This document shows positions 23,025 through 35,204 of a DNA stretch of 64,000 nt, one piece after another. Origin of the DNA: Marasmius tenuissimus. Its lineage: Eukaryota; Basidiomycota; Agaricomycetes; Agaricales; Marasmiaceae. Each line of letters begins with the position of its first letter. The first letter of the stretch is position 1. The position numbers and the translations under genes were made by a program. The notes under the pieces were generated by a model. That model was given only the letters and a program-made list of their open reading frames with translations. It was not told the origin of the DNA and ran no database searches. The DNA is taken from the NCBI GenBank assembly GCA_029532415.1, contig JAQOTA010000050.1, forward strand, positions 5,394,001 through 5,458,000, in the 5' to 3' direction.

Positions 23025-23799
23025 CTTTGGATAACTTTTGGCCTTGATACGTGGCAAGCAGACCCCTTGGTATAGGGAAAAATCAACTGCTGCACCGGAC
23101 AACGAGGTATTCTAGGCTACAGGTGAGTACCTTTCAGTCACTATTGCATGTTAGGAACTAAATCTTACCTCCAGTGTGCCAATCGGTTAATGAGAACGAA
23201 GAGACACCATGACAGCGCCTCCGAATCGCCTCGAACGAGTTCCCCCCCCCAAAGTCTCACCTCTCAATCCCAGTATCCGGGCTTTAGTTGGCCCTGCTTT
23301 CAGTTCCCAATACACAGTCAACCTTCCGAATTGTGTCCAGGGGTCTTGTCGAAGATGCCACCATGACCAATAGACTTTGACTTTTGACCCGTCGTGAAGC
23401 ATCAATAACCTATGGATCGGGGTTGGCATGGCAAGACCGCAGGAGAATATACCTATCGATGTTTGTAGGTGTATGATAGTAGGGATACTAACGTTCACAG
23501 GTGCCCCTCTCGACCCTCTTGACGTTTTTCACGGTTTATTACGGTGATATCACAGACTGGCCATAATGTTTTTATGCATCGTGCCACCTCGTTGATACTA
23601 CACCGTTCCCTTCTCTGTATCTGTTGCGAGTTTCGGCTCGTTTTTCTCGGACTTCGTGCTCATCAGTGTACTAGAATGCTGTCAACCTTCAAAACCCCGC
23701 CGGAGCCCTTTGATCGCCGCAGACTGCTTAATCGTGGTAATTGTGAATGACTGGGGCTGACAAGTCTTCTGAGACGTGCAGAGTCTAAATTCAGATCGC

Positions 23800-24000
23800 A
23801 AAAGTGGGTCTATATGACATCTGGTATGCACATCCACACGAGATTCAAGCTTGTAAATACACCCTCTAATGGACGCTTCTGAGGTAATAAACGTGCAGAG
23901 GAGTCCGGGAACCTTTGGGCAGATTATTTTACGTCAGTCGGCGCCACCGATATCACGATCGTGGACCCACAAGAGCCTACGGGTCCTCGATAGAGTCTTC
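23800..24000 (+). repeat. Dispersed repeat, copy matching 25405-25605
   Basis: TTTTACGTCAGTCGGCG at 23927 through CACGATCGTGGACCCACAAG (23955) to ACGGGTCCTCG matches 25541-25601 with only a few changes; the match extends about 130 bp upstream with more differences. Shorter pieces of it occur near 4437, 24504, 37213 and 48308. Confidence 0.6.
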
Positions 24001-25404
24001 TAAGACGTGTCCTTGCCAAGCCCTTAAATGAGTTCTTCTGGGCTCATCGTTGTGACCCGATGCCATACAAAAATTCACGTTCTTAAAGCTCGATGGCCAA
24101 AGGCCCTTTTTTCACCGCGTCCAGGTTCAGTTGAAACTTGCTCTCCAGCTGTTATACTCTTTTCCCGAGCTCTCAAATCCAGTCCCGAGCGTGGTCTTAC
24201 CTACTACTCTATCCAATGCTTCGAGACCCCAAGATATGGCGTTCGGCGCCGCAGACAAATTAGCTTGATTGCAATGGTGTCTTGACCAACAATCAATCTC
24301 GTTCTCGATAAGTACAGAGTCGGTTTCTAAACCTGTCAATGTCGAAGGCTATCTTCGGAAAACCGACGACTGTACTCCGCTTTCCTATTGAGAGCTCCCA
24401 GAACGAAAGTAAGCTTTTGATGATATATGCACCTTCAGACGTATCTGACATTTCACAGTTGACTCGGGCTCGAACATCGCTGATGCTATGTAAAATTACG
24501 CTCACGATTATGGACCCATAACGGCAGGCTACAAGAGATTTGAGCTGCGCACACGTTGTGTCTGACATTCACTTGTAGCTGGATTTAGCCTACCATGATC
24601 GAAAGCTGAAGCGCTGAGCGCTAAATATGGAAGGTTCGGCGAACGTCAGCAATTTAGCGACCAGAGTCAACCTCGAGGCTCTTTTTCTTCAAATCGCGGT
24701 CCCTGGAGCACCATTTGTATTTGAATCCTCTTATCATTCGGAGGCTAACACTCATATTGCCACAAGTGCGTACCAGTGATTATATTCGGTCTGTGGGTTA
24801 TGACTGACCAGTTTCACGATTCAAGCCCGTATCTTCACGGCCCAGTCTGCCAGTCGTTGCTCGAACGCCAACGCTTCCGTGCAACCTCTCGCACACTTGC
24901 GATTCTAGAGTCTTATCTAGCGCTCCCCGACGTGACCTGAAGGCAGTTAACGTGTGGGAGTGTCCTGTCACTGTACAGCAACACTGTGCTACCGACTTTC
25001 CCTTCGTTCAAACTTTGACTGGGTGCCTAGTTGTACAATGACCTCATCATACTATCATGTCCAGATACTTGTAGGGAGCTCACACTAGTATTCACCGCCG
25101 GTCTTCTCTTCACGTTTGGCGGCCCCTAACTAGATGGCCCACGTATGTGTTGTCCTGCAGGGGACCGTTATACTACAACGCAATGATCGAGACTTACTAT
25201 CACACGTTTCTCGTTGCAATACTTGCTCTGAGCGATGATGCCCTCACCCAGTATCCGGAAATTACTGAATCGAGTTCTGGACAAAACTGAGAGGATGCTA
25301 TGGGGCCGACTGTGGGTAGGAGGCCTGTTGCTACGAGTTTTGCCGGGAAACGACAGGCTATCCGCTCCCGGAAGTCAAGCACAAACAGATTGTATATCCG
25401 GATC
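24001..25404. other. Degenerate repeat-derived sequence
   Basis: No gene is supported. A piece at 24336-24390 (TCAATGTCGAAGGCTATC) matches 48138-48190, showing it was copied to unit 4. The interval between the two dispersed repeats shows no terminal inverted repeats that I could find. Confidence 0.4.
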
Positions 25405-25605
25405 ACAGAAGTGGGGCTATATGATATCTGATATACACACCCACACCAGAGGTCGAACTCGTAATTGCTGCCTCCAATGGATAATTCCGAGGCAATGAAT
25501 ACGCGGGGGAGTCCGGGAAAACTCTTGGATAGATCATTTTACGTCAGTCGGCGTCACCGATACCACGATCGTGGACCCACAAGAGCCTACGGGTCCTCGG
25601 TAGTG
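25405..25605 (+). repeat. Dispersed repeat, second copy
   Basis: Direct repeat of 23800-24000; the last 60 bases (ACGTCAGTCGGCG ... GGTCCTCGGTAG) are nearly identical. The sequence from here to about 26.08 kb holds no readable gene. Confidence 0.6.
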
Positions 25606-26089
25606 TATGTACTGAGCCATAACCAGCTTGGATTCCTCGAGCAGAGAGGGAGAGATGCGAACTCGGAGCCTGGAGTATCAGAGCCTTATACTCGTGGCTC
25701 CAACTCCCTCACAAAGACATACGGGACACTTGCATTGTTGAAGATCAATTGACTTCCCATCGTGCCATGAAGCTTTCAACTAGCTCACCTGCGTCACGGG
25801 GGTTGTACTTTATTTGGCAGGCTTTCGAGCTGTTGTGGGAGAGTAGCATTTGACGAAGGTGATACCTCCAAACTTGTCCTAGTATCATTGACGATCGTCT
25901 ATGGAGTGCACGAACACGGCCTTTAAGTCGTATCAGTACCTGTCATTCTGCCTCTCTAGAACCCAGTTGGTCCCCAGAGCGTGGGATAGAGCTGAGAAAG
26001 ACAAGTTTCGCCCTCGTGCCGTCTGACCCAGAGTTAACGCCTAGGTCGGTTCAACACGTCAGTTTCGCCGACGCATCAATATAGAGTCA

Positions 26090-27008
26090 AAGATTCACCT
26101 TGAAAATGCGTGAAGCAGGCGATAACGAGTTACAAGAATCACCGGAAACGGGGTTTCGACCAGCATTTCGATGAAGCAGCGTCGATGGGTGAACCTTTGA
26201 ACTTAAGATGGGTCTAAATTGCAGGTAAGTACGCAGATCAAAGCGGATGTCAATCAAACGCACGTTCGAGCACCTCTTAGAGCAATTACGAATATCGCTG
26301 GCCACTGTGAGAATTGATTGGAGGATATTCGAGTTGTTGAAGATAGCTCACGTGCTCGGATGGACTCGGTAGGGCTGAGATCAATGGTCGTTGGTACTAA
26401 ATGAGGAAGTCGAGCTGAGGTTTGTATATTCCCATTCAAGGTCGTTGAGGTGTCCAAACCCGCAGTAGTCCTCAATCTGTCGGAGCAACTGTATTTTCAG
26501 GAGAATTAATGATTGTCGAAGTCGAAGACGAAAGCGGGAAAGGAAGTAGACTGGCCGCCAAGACTGCAATTGACGTTGGGCTTGCAATAGGATAAAGTGG
26601 ACCCAGACACTTTGGAATCTACGTAACACCGGAGGATATTGGCCCCCAGGAGATCATGGAAAAGGCAAAAGAAATGGACAAACTCGCTAAAGTCGCTGAG
26701 GTAATCCCTCGACGGAAATTTGAAGCGCGTGTGAGTCCTATCCAAGTCCAAGAAGGTTCTTGAGGGTTGAGTTGGACGACGTTGCTGTTGCTATTCGGAG
26801 AGAAGCACTACAGTGAGTGCTGGAGCATTCAGGCGTGGAAGAGTTGTCGAGAGAATCCAGGAGGCTGCGAAGGCCATCGCAGCCCTGCCAGCGAGGGTCA
26901 GGCCAAACTAAATATGGTGATTTAGTTCGAGGTGACCAGAATCAAGGACGCGAGATACAACTCACCAACGGAGGCATTACAGCGCTGAAGAACCTCCAAA
27001 CTGTATGA
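26090..27008 (+). pseudogene. Decayed gene E, helical protein, plus strand
   Basis: One plus-strand frame reads IVEVEDESGKGSRLAAKTAI and DVGLAIG (26512-26592), a single TAA, then SGPRHFGIYVTPEDIGPQEI and MEKAKEMDKLAKVAEVIPRR up to a GTGAGT donor at about 26731. A following segment from 26816 reads SAGAFRRGRVVERIQEAAKA and IAALPARVRPN, then shifts frame into YGDLVRGDQNQGREIQLTNG with a stop at 27008. The composition is strongly helical and charged. One stop and one frameshift separate it from a readable gene, so decay is recent or the locus contains an intron I misplaced. Family not recognised. It ends about 215 bp before structured element copy 4. Confidence 0.4.
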
Positions 27009-27224
27009 CTCAACCAAGAGTATCCTAGTCGCGGTAATAGGTGCACCTAGGCTTACTGGGGTCGTATGGGTGCCATGGATGCTCCGTTCGCCAACGCCAG
27101 TGCTCAATTCCCACTCGAGTATTTCCTACCCATACAGTCGACTCTCATTTTGTTTGGCTTCGGTACTGAGGAAGGCGGTGAGATTGGATACTCAAGTATT
27201 GCCCAGGTGTTTCTGGTGAACTTA

Positions 27225-27298
27225 CGGTGGTGGGCGTTGTACACAACGAGGAAGGCGGATTTGTCAGCTACCACGGCGTTGACTAAGACCACCACTTG
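27225..27298 (+). repeat. Structured ~70-bp element, copy 4
   Basis: Left arm GGTGGTGGGCGTTGTACACA, centre GGATTTGTCAGCTACCACGG, right arm CGTTGACTAAGACCACCAC. Type II, about 120 bp before the family B first exon at 27415. Confidence 0.65.
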
Positions 27299-27414
27299 AC
27301 GACCACTTGCATGTCTCAGACTCCTTGAATCGCCCGCTTCTTCTTTCCACTCACCTGGCCGAAGAATCTTCAGAAAATCTCCTCGTGAATAACCGGAAAC
27401 GCGGAGAAAAAACG

Positions 27415-28480
27415 ATGGCAAGGTCTAAGGCGAAGGCGCCGGTGAGTACCACTATTATGAATCCGAGCATGGACTGGGCTCATTTTTGCCTTCAGATGAC
27501 CGGAAACACCTTTGAACCTTGACTATTCAAAATACTCAGAGCATCTTGGCCCCCATCACTCCATTTAGCTCTTGGAGCTGTTTTTACTCTCTACTACCAA
27601 ACGCTTTCTCACAAGTTGCACGCCTATGACTCCATCCTCCACGAGCGACAGTACCCAATGCCTCTTTCCAGCCACGACCGATGTCATGTCAATGAATAGA
27701 CATTGTAAACGCCCCAAACAGCAAGCAACATAGACATCTTTTCGACCACGGTCGGCCTTGCTATCGTTTGGTCTCAACGAACCTGACAACCCAACGGTCA
27801 TCTACTACCTACAAGCCTCGTCACTCCTCCGCCCAACTGCGTGGAGGGCCTACGGAAGCTCTTCACATCGATGGCTTGAAGTACAGGCCATCACAATCTC
27901 CGAGGCCTCGACTGATCAAGAGGAGAGAGCTTGTAGGTGTGTGCCATTCCTGTCGACGTAACCAAGACTCACTTACGCCTTCAGATAGACCGGAAACGTA
28001 CCTTTCAATCTCTTTTAGCTTATCAACGTGAACTCCTTCAAGCTGACTCCACCGGGTTCCCATCGTACCCATCGCTTCACCCTTTTGACCAGACCAACGG
28101 GCCTACCCTCACCCTTGATTGCACTCAGTCAACCTACACAGAGATCATCGGGTCCATGCTTTTCGGTCAATAGTGCCTACTACACCTCTTTTCCTAGTCC
28201 CAGTCGATGATTGAGATGTCGTAGTCATTGAGTCTTGTGCGGTAGAACGAAGACGTCCGTCTTCGTGAAACCCCGACTACACTCTGTATTTTGTTCGGTA
28301 CTATCAGCTTGGATCTTTTATCTTTCGTGTTACAACTTACGAGTGCAATGGACAGCGTGTACGTCGTGGTATGAGCCAACGAGAGTCTCGATATCTACGG
28401 TCTCATTCATTACTCGAATTGCGAACGGCGTCTGTGCCTGTTATAGGTTAGTACACGATCTACCTTATTGGACAGTGTAG
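27415..28480 (+). pseudogene. Decayed family B gene, 5' part (unit 2)
   Basis: First exon MARSKAKAP ends at a GTGAGTAC donor; after a short intron (TTTTGCCTTCAG acceptor) the sequence opens MTGNTFEP and then hits TGA. The DNA continues to match unit 1 (6.3-7.5 kb) in blocks, including AGTACAGGCCATCA, ACTCACTTACGCCTTC and CAACGAGAGTC. The first exon of the unit 3 copy is followed by an open segment SRKPCSVLTIQKYP. Broken in all three places, so a pseudogene family. Function unknown. Confidence 0.4.
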
Positions 28481-28519
28481 GAAGACTAATACATTTCTTC
28501 AGGAATAGTATACACTCAT

Positions 28520-29822
28520 ATATGTCGCCAGTCACCCTGACATATGCTTCTTCTTTAGCCTGGCGCTCGGTACCCCACCTCGGAGGCCGAGTTGTATTTC
28601 AAAGAAACAGTATCCTACTGTTTTACAACCTCCTCCTTTCGTCAAGATCTGTGCCATCGAGTTAGCAGCCAGTTCGGTTCGTTTGAGCTCCGCTTGATGG
28701 CTCGAAGGCAGCGTCGTCAAATAGGCACGGGGAGCAATGAATCCTGAACAGGGCTGCTTCAAATGCTTCAAATGCTGTAGGAGTCGATCACTTCGACCGA
28801 AATCAGCGCTTGAGGGGCTTCAAATACATTTGACGAGCGCGAAGAAGCTTGGTCATGGCAGCTGAGGATGTGAATGAGTCTGTTATCAGGTCAATCAAGG
28901 CACCCCCAGCACGTATTACAGTCCGTGCGGGAATCATTAACACGGCTATCCGTGATGCTGCCTACGATTGAATTCGCCAGGCTACAACAGGCTACCAACT
29001 AGGGAGCTTGGAATCCCGATATCGGATTTGATCGTGAATGGGAGCCAGTCACGTCGGCCCAGACTGTGAGTTCACAAAGTCCATCGTTTGTTCTCGTACT
29101 TCAAATTGTACTTCTGCCTCCAGTTATAGTTGATAGGAGTTATCTCCGACCTGTCCCAGCTTCGAAGGGACGGGTTCAGATAGCTCATCCTATAGCTAGT
29201 TTGTTCTCGCCAGTGGGAAGTTGAGTAGTCAGAGCAAATACAACGTTCCTGCTAACTTTTACTCCGCTTTTATAATGGTTCACTCGGACCTCGCTATCCA
29301 GTGCCAAAAAAGTAGAAAGGCTCACGCTGTTGAGCTTCTGCTGGGCACAGAAATATGTAGTCTAAAGTTCGTAGTCAGGCCGTACATGTACATATAGCAC
29401 GCAAAGCTTCACAGTAACTCTCGGGTCTGGAATTCCCCGAGCGGGCCGATCCCGATATTTGGCGTACACTGGGACCCACAAGTCCTGCCCGCGTCCGTTC
29501 AGCCTTCTCGCCTGAGTCTCTGACTGTCTCACCTCATACTCACCAAACTGGCAATTGATTTTGAGTCCCTGGGATCGAGTGCCCTTCTTAAATCGAGGAC
29601 AATACCTTCTGCCATAACGAGTTTTAGTCTACTAATTTGAGCATCGACAAGCATTCTGCAGCACTTACAGCGTGCAGGCCTGACCTCATCGCGGATAGGG
29701 AAGTGAGAATCACCAACCTGGAACAAACTCAACCTGTACCGGACAACGAAGAGATCTCAATGGTGTTCCTTCAAAATCGCATATCAAAGCAGGTTGAAAA
29801 TAGTGACAACGATTTGACTTGA
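28520..29822 (+). pseudogene. 3' part of decayed plus-strand gene, convergent with A2
   Basis: This aligns with 16.08-17.85 kb throughout (GGCAGCGTCGTCAAATAGGC at 28708 and 16273), but its C-terminus has diverged: the final open segment ends DNEEISMVFLQNRISKQVEN and SDNDLT instead of ...QYVKGG. The DNEEIS piece still matches VPNDEEIS of the unit 5 copy. It ends 251 bp from the A2 stop. Broken. Confidence 0.4.
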
Positions 29823-30073
29823 TACAACGATAGAACCAAATGAACGGTAGGTACACTATACATCTTCCTTTCTGATATACGAGTCAAAGCATAAATATCA
29901 TACAAACGGGAGCAATGTTCGCAAATACGAGGCGACCGAGACGATAATCTCCCAAAGTCCTCAACCCGAAAACGATCCTAAGTCGAACCGTAGTTGGCTC
30001 ACTGCCACCCCGAAGATTCATTCCCCTCCACAACTTCGCCACTCGTCTCATTCCAGAAATTTGGTTGTGTCGA

Positions 30074-33000
30074 TTACATCGCAGGATCATAGGTGTATTG
30101 CTGAGAATAATCGGCTGGCGCGTTCCAGGGTTGGTGAGGAACATGAGAGCCGACCCCGTTCGAAGGGGGGATCGGAAGGTATTCCTGAGCCGCATACGCG
30201 GGAAGCGTAAGGTGGGCTTGAGCGTGAATGTTCGAATTGGACTGGTGGTGAGTGACGCCCGGTGGGGAGAAGGAGGGCGCAGTATACGATGGGTCGTGGT
30301 GAACGACCGGAGGGTTCCAGTGTTGTTGAGGAACGAGAGAGCCTCCGCCGTAGGAGGAGAACGGTGATGGATAACCTGGGTCATGCACGTGAGGTGTAGG
30401 CACAACACTATATGAGGGATACGTGAGATCGACTGGGTGTGCTGAATCAGACGGATAAGTGAGCGCAGGCGTAGAGTAGGAAGCTGGAGGGTGTGCTGGG
30501 CCGTCGTAGAATGTGTTTACAGTACCCGATGTTTGGACCAGGGACGGCCCCAGCCACCCGGTACTCTGATCAGCACCAATATTGTATCTAGGTGCATCGG
30601 CGACGGCATTGACACCTGCGTAAACACTCGGAGGGGTATAGTTCAAGTCCATCATGCTTGTAGTGAAGCCGCTGACCGAGTTGGCAATCTCAGCACTGCT
30701 GTACGCGTTAGAGGGCGGCAGTGCGTCGTAATAGGTTGCCGTCGCTGTGTTTTGCGACAGTTCAGGCCAACCTCGCGGCTGGAGATGGATGGATGATGGG
30801 TTGGACGTGGTATGAAATGGCATGTTCATACCACATGAAGCGGACAGCACATCTCCCGACAAGGGGCCTGCGGGGTGAGAGGGATAGTGATACGGCGGTT
30901 GATTTTTATGGTAGCAGTGTAGAGCAACCTGCGATTGGTACCCTGAGCGTGGATGAGAATGATCTTGGGGATAGAGGTTGACTGGGTCTGCAAAGGGAAA
31001 ACCCCTGGAGGGAAGCGGTTGCACAGGTCGAGAAGCTTGTCTATCCAGCGCTAGGTCTCGGTCATTGGCAGCATCGTCCTTATGACGAAGTTCCTAAGGA
31101 TGTGTTAGTGATGTGCACATCAAGAAAAAGTATCAACAGCGCACCAGTTCTGGATTATTCCTCTCGGCACCCCCAGATCCCATATCCATTGTTTGACGCT
31201 TGTTGGGAGCGCAAATCGAGCTGATAATGGACTCGCTCCCGGCTTGGTTACTGGCCATACACATCGGGTCCTCAGCTAGTTTTCGGTCCATTGTATACGA
31301 TAGACATTCGGAATCGTTGCCAATGACGGATCCATCGAGGTTGTCAAAGTGCTCTGAATCAAGGTAAGAGCTAGAACGGGCGAATGAGAGATGGTCATAC
31401 CTTGATAGACCTCCATAAAACGATCTGGATGGTGGATGGGTTGAAAGTCGTAGTCACCATATCCAAGGTGTCGAGCAAAATCAGGAGTTGTTCGGTCAAA
31501 GCTTCTGAGAGTGTGGTATCGACGAATCAACTGGTAGCTGCTGGCGGCCCAGGACATTGAGCAGATCTCCCGAACCCTAAAACAGAGTTCAAGGGGAAGG
31601 CCGAAGTTGCGACATGACTCGGGTGAAAGTCGATGTTGACCATCTTCGTGGAAAGACCAGAAATGGAGACGCGAGGTTTTGATACTGAAGCAGTTGCGGG
31701 GAAGTGGATGGATGAAAAGAGGTGGATGGATGAAAAGGTAGATTGGCTGTTGGCGTCGTTGTTGGGATTTGGAAGGGGAGTGATCGAGGTAGCCTGCCAA
31801 CTCCACCTCGGGATAGACGAGCTCTGGTCGATGTTAGCCAGTGAAAAAGAGAACACAAATTGAAATGACGACGCACTGTAAACACCGAGATCATCTTCTA
31901 ATGAGATTCCACGAGGATGAAAGATGTTTGATGATTGGCAAAGCCAGGCCTCTTTTGCGTCGTTGTTCAGCCCCAACCCAACCCAACCTTCAGAATCTTC
32001 ATCGAGTCGGAATCTACTCGTGATTTTAGACAGAGTGGCCTGTGATTTCCGAGCAGCTCACCTAGTCAATCCATTTTCTAGGACCTTCCTCTCTACAACA
32101 CCCCAGCCACCCGTCCAGACGTTGTTTGCAAAGGCGATGGGGGTTGCGGTCAAAGTGGAAAAGATGGTCGGCCGATGGCAAGATTCAGGCACATTTACGT
32201 CACGTTCAGAGTGATAACAAAACACCCCCAGAAACACATGATCAGCTTCCTTTGACTTTTGGCTCGCCAGGAAGCGCATGAAAACATCTTCTTGGAGAAG
32301 TTCGCTGGTCAAAGGTAGATTCTCTATCTTGCGACCCCACACGTTCAACTCAATATCTGACTCTGGCCCCTGTGGACCTAGAACGATCTCTCCTCGGGCA
32401 GAATCCACCCACAGCTCCTCCGGTCTGTCGCAATCGATTTTGCACTACATCAATTGCATGATTGAATTGTTCCATTTCAGTACTTCCGTTACTTACACTT
32501 AGATTCCAGAGATACAACGAACCAAGCCGCCCCAAACTCCTCTCAAAGTGCGAGAACGGTACAAGGCCTACAGAAAAATTGACTTGACCACAGGAATCGC
32601 CAGGCACACACACACTTACCGTGCCAAAGGAGTAGTGACGGTACCGTTCCGATGTCAACAGCAAATGCCTGCGCATTATTGGACGAACTGAAGGTTCTTA
32701 AGCAGGTAGGTGAATTTGGAACTCCACTAGACGTACCGCGCTCGCGAACAATTTCGAAAATCCTCCTCGAAGGCCTATAATCAAACTCTTTCTTTAATTG
32801 CTCTACCCCTTGAAGTGTACAAAGCTCACCCTGCGCGCATCCGGCCCACTATAAGTCACCGACGTAAACCTGCCCTCCACCCCAATCACTTCCACAGCAC
32901 ATATAGTTTTCTTTGCAGTCGGACTACAGGGAGGTCGCCACCATTGTTCCTTGTGACGACGATACTCAGTGACACAAACATCCTCAAGCCGGTAAAAATC

Positions 33001-33343
33001 CCCGCTCTTGACGTTCCGATACTGGATGGAGGATACATGTAAGCCCTCGAGCTCTCCACTTTCCAGTCAGCCTGTAACTCACGTCGTCAAGTTCGGTATG
33101 TTCCTTCTCTTCTCGCTGGATGATCTGGTTGACCTGGTTTCCGTTCACGTTAACAACCATTGTCGTAGTCGTCGAAGACGAGCCATTTCCCGGAGCTACT
33201 GCCATACACCCGTTAGTAGATGACGAAGTTATCATCTCAGTTGACATGCGACTGCTGTGATAGTTGTGCTGGTCGCCTTGAACGTGGCTAAAGATCCCGC
33301 CAGATATTGAAGGGTTCCGCGCATTTGGAAAGAACGTTGACAT
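30074..33343 (-). CDS. Family A, copy A2: open 934-residue protein with shortened tail
   Basis: Exons: 33343-33083, 33021-32830, 32774-32737, 32687-32620, 32567-32497, 32444-32062, 32016-31877, 31823-31401, 31353-31145, 31093-30074. Frames close at every junction. Differences from A1/A4: a 3-residue longer core segment around RRHKEQWWRPPC in exon 2; an in-frame 18-bp duplication in exon 8 giving FIHPPLFIHPLPR; the basic patch is changed to NKRQTMD; and the stop comes early, because the codons for MQ in the A1 tail have become ATG TAA, removing the last 24 residues. The domain order is otherwise as in A1. Cytoplasmic or nuclear by the absence of a signal peptide. Probably still expressed, but the tail change needs testing. 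Confidence 0.75.
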
Positions 33344-33417
33344 GGGTGCCGTGGAATGATGGAGAGAAGGATGGAAAAGAGGGTGTAGGGCGACAACGAA
33401 AGGCAAGTCAAACATGC

Positions 33418-33423
33418 TTATAT
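33418..33423 (-). promoter_or_regulatory. TATA-like box of A2
   Basis: ATATAA on the minus strand, 75 bp before the A2 start, in the same context (AAGC ATG T) as A1. Confidence 0.45.
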
Positions 33424-33489
33424 TGCAAGCAAACACACCGCTTACACGCCTTTGAGCTAAATCAGTACATAGCGCCAAAAACACGCGTC

Positions 33490-33534
33490 TTCCGTCCGCC
33501 TCTCGAGAGTTCTCCCAACTGGGCTATGTTTCCC
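33490..33534 (-). repeat. Fossil 5' half of a tRNA upstream of A2
   Basis: GGGAAACATAGCCCAGTTGG followed by GAGAACTCTCGAGAGG on the minus strand. The A-box pattern is kept (TAGCCCAGTTGG) and the 3' half is missing, as at A1. Confidence 0.6.
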
Positions 33535-33639
33535 ATCCGTACCCCTCCCGCTCTCTCTGTTGCCTTGTACTTCTACCTCACGCATCTCAGACAACTAGTC
33601 CACCTCGAATCTATACGACTTTCATCGTGCCTCCAATCC

Positions 33640-34046
33640 AGGATTGTCGCCAGCGCCATTCGACCTTTCCATGAGCCTTATCGATATGAAAAGGTGAGCG
33701 TTGACATGCTGTTCTCCGGCGCGTCAGCTTCATTCTGCACACGATGATGGTTCTAAGAAAAACTCACCGCAGTGATACACGCTGCGCGCATGCACCTGTT
33801 CTCCTTTGTCAAGTTCGTTCTCGTCGGAACAGCCTACGGTGTCCAACTAATTCGCATATGAGATTTTTCCCTAGTTTAGCCTTCAAAATCTGGCTCGACG
33901 ACGTCGAGGAAGTGACATGGAGACTAGGTTCGAGAAAAGGCTTCATTCAAAGCCACACCTTGAATGAGACGCTCGAGTGCCACTTACTGTACGAGTTCTA
34001 TATTTCAGGCAATCATCCACATGCCTTTCGAACAAAAATAGGATGA
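33640..34046 (+). pseudogene. Family G remnant, divergent from A2
   Basis: An exon ending EPYRYEK precedes a GTGAGCG donor at about 33695. Downstream, LTAVIHAARMHLFSFVKFVL is followed by a stop, and an alternative frame gives FKIWLDDVEEVTWRLGSRKG to a TAG at 34046. The frames do not join without an indel, so the gene is broken. It is closest to the unit 4 copy. Confidence 0.4.
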
Positions 34047-35078
34047 AGGCACTAAATCACACGTACCCCAGTTTCCGTCAACATGTCGCCCATCCAAACC
34101 GTCCAGTCCATTACCCCATCCCTCTCTTCCGTCCATGTACACTTGATCCTCGAATACATCACCTTCCATACCATTACCGTTGACCTACAGAATACTTTGG
34201 TTCGACCGTCTTGAGGGAGGTTGCAGATTCACGATAACCCTAAGCTGCGCATCGCATATGGCATTTGTTGATATCAAAACCAAATAGAAGAACGAAATGC
34301 TGTAGGCTGGCGCTTCAGTCTTTGTACTCGATACGATCATGAGACCAGTCATAATAACCCACGGGAAACACGTTCCTTCTCACTCAAGTCCGAGTTCGTC
34401 TGAATAATCTTCGGAGACCTCTTCAAAAACGCGATTGAAGGTTAACGTGTGAAGCGGCCGGCGCTTCACTCCAACCCTCGAGATATTTCAGTAGTTCTAG
34501 CAAACCAATACCTGGGAGCCCCAATCAGCCTGGAATCGAGTAAGGTATCGTGTATGGCCCGATGTACGACACCTGACAATAGTTCTTTCATTTCAAGCTG
34601 AACGGCATCTTGGGCGTCACGGCAAGACATCGAGGACTGCTAGGGAAACCCGACTATCTGGGAGCTGATCTATGATTGATAGGGTGAGTAGCTTCCGGGT
34701 CCGGCTGATGAGCTTGGAAGCACGACCAAGAAATCTCGGTCAGTAGGTTGGACTTTCCTCGAACGCTGATTTCTCGAGGGTACTTTTGAGTCCAACATGG
34801 TGGAGGGTCGATAGATCCGGGGGGTTCCATGGGGGGAAATATGCGTTCTTTCGGGCCCAATGAGTCTCGAAGAGCGTCAGGTAAGATTTCTGAGCCAAAC
34901 AAACAAAGGTCTTCAGAGCACGACCTCTGAAGAATTATGCAAAAGGCAGTACCAGAGGTCATGCGAGCGCTATTCAACGCCCTCATGTTACTTTTGATAT
35001 GTATAAAACCTGTATTGATGTGCTGTAAAGCACTGGCGCTGAGTATCATTTCGAAGCAGTCATGGGGCATCACAAACA
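34047..35078. other. Intergenic DNA shared with 56.1-56.9 kb
   Basis: No gene supported. Long stretches match unit 4 downstream of G (for example GAACGAAATGCTGTAGGCTGG at 34291 and 56341), so the block was duplicated together with A2/A4 and G. Confidence 0.5.
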
Positions 35079-35204
35079 CTCACCGCAGTGATACTCGCCG
35101 AGCATGGAGTTGTGCCCATTCGGAACGCCCATGTGCTACTAGGTCTCACCAGCCTCGCACGCAAAGTCCTTCCCTACTCAGTCTCCCGGAGATCTGGCTT
35201 GTGA
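35079..35204 (+). pseudogene. Second family G fragment in unit 3
   Basis: Reads LTAVILAEHGVVPIRNAHVL and continues about 40 codons to a TGA. It pairs with the left-edge fragment at 2675, but a one-base difference shifts the C-terminal frame (SRRSGL here, SLPKIWLVIRR there). Confidence 0.35.
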
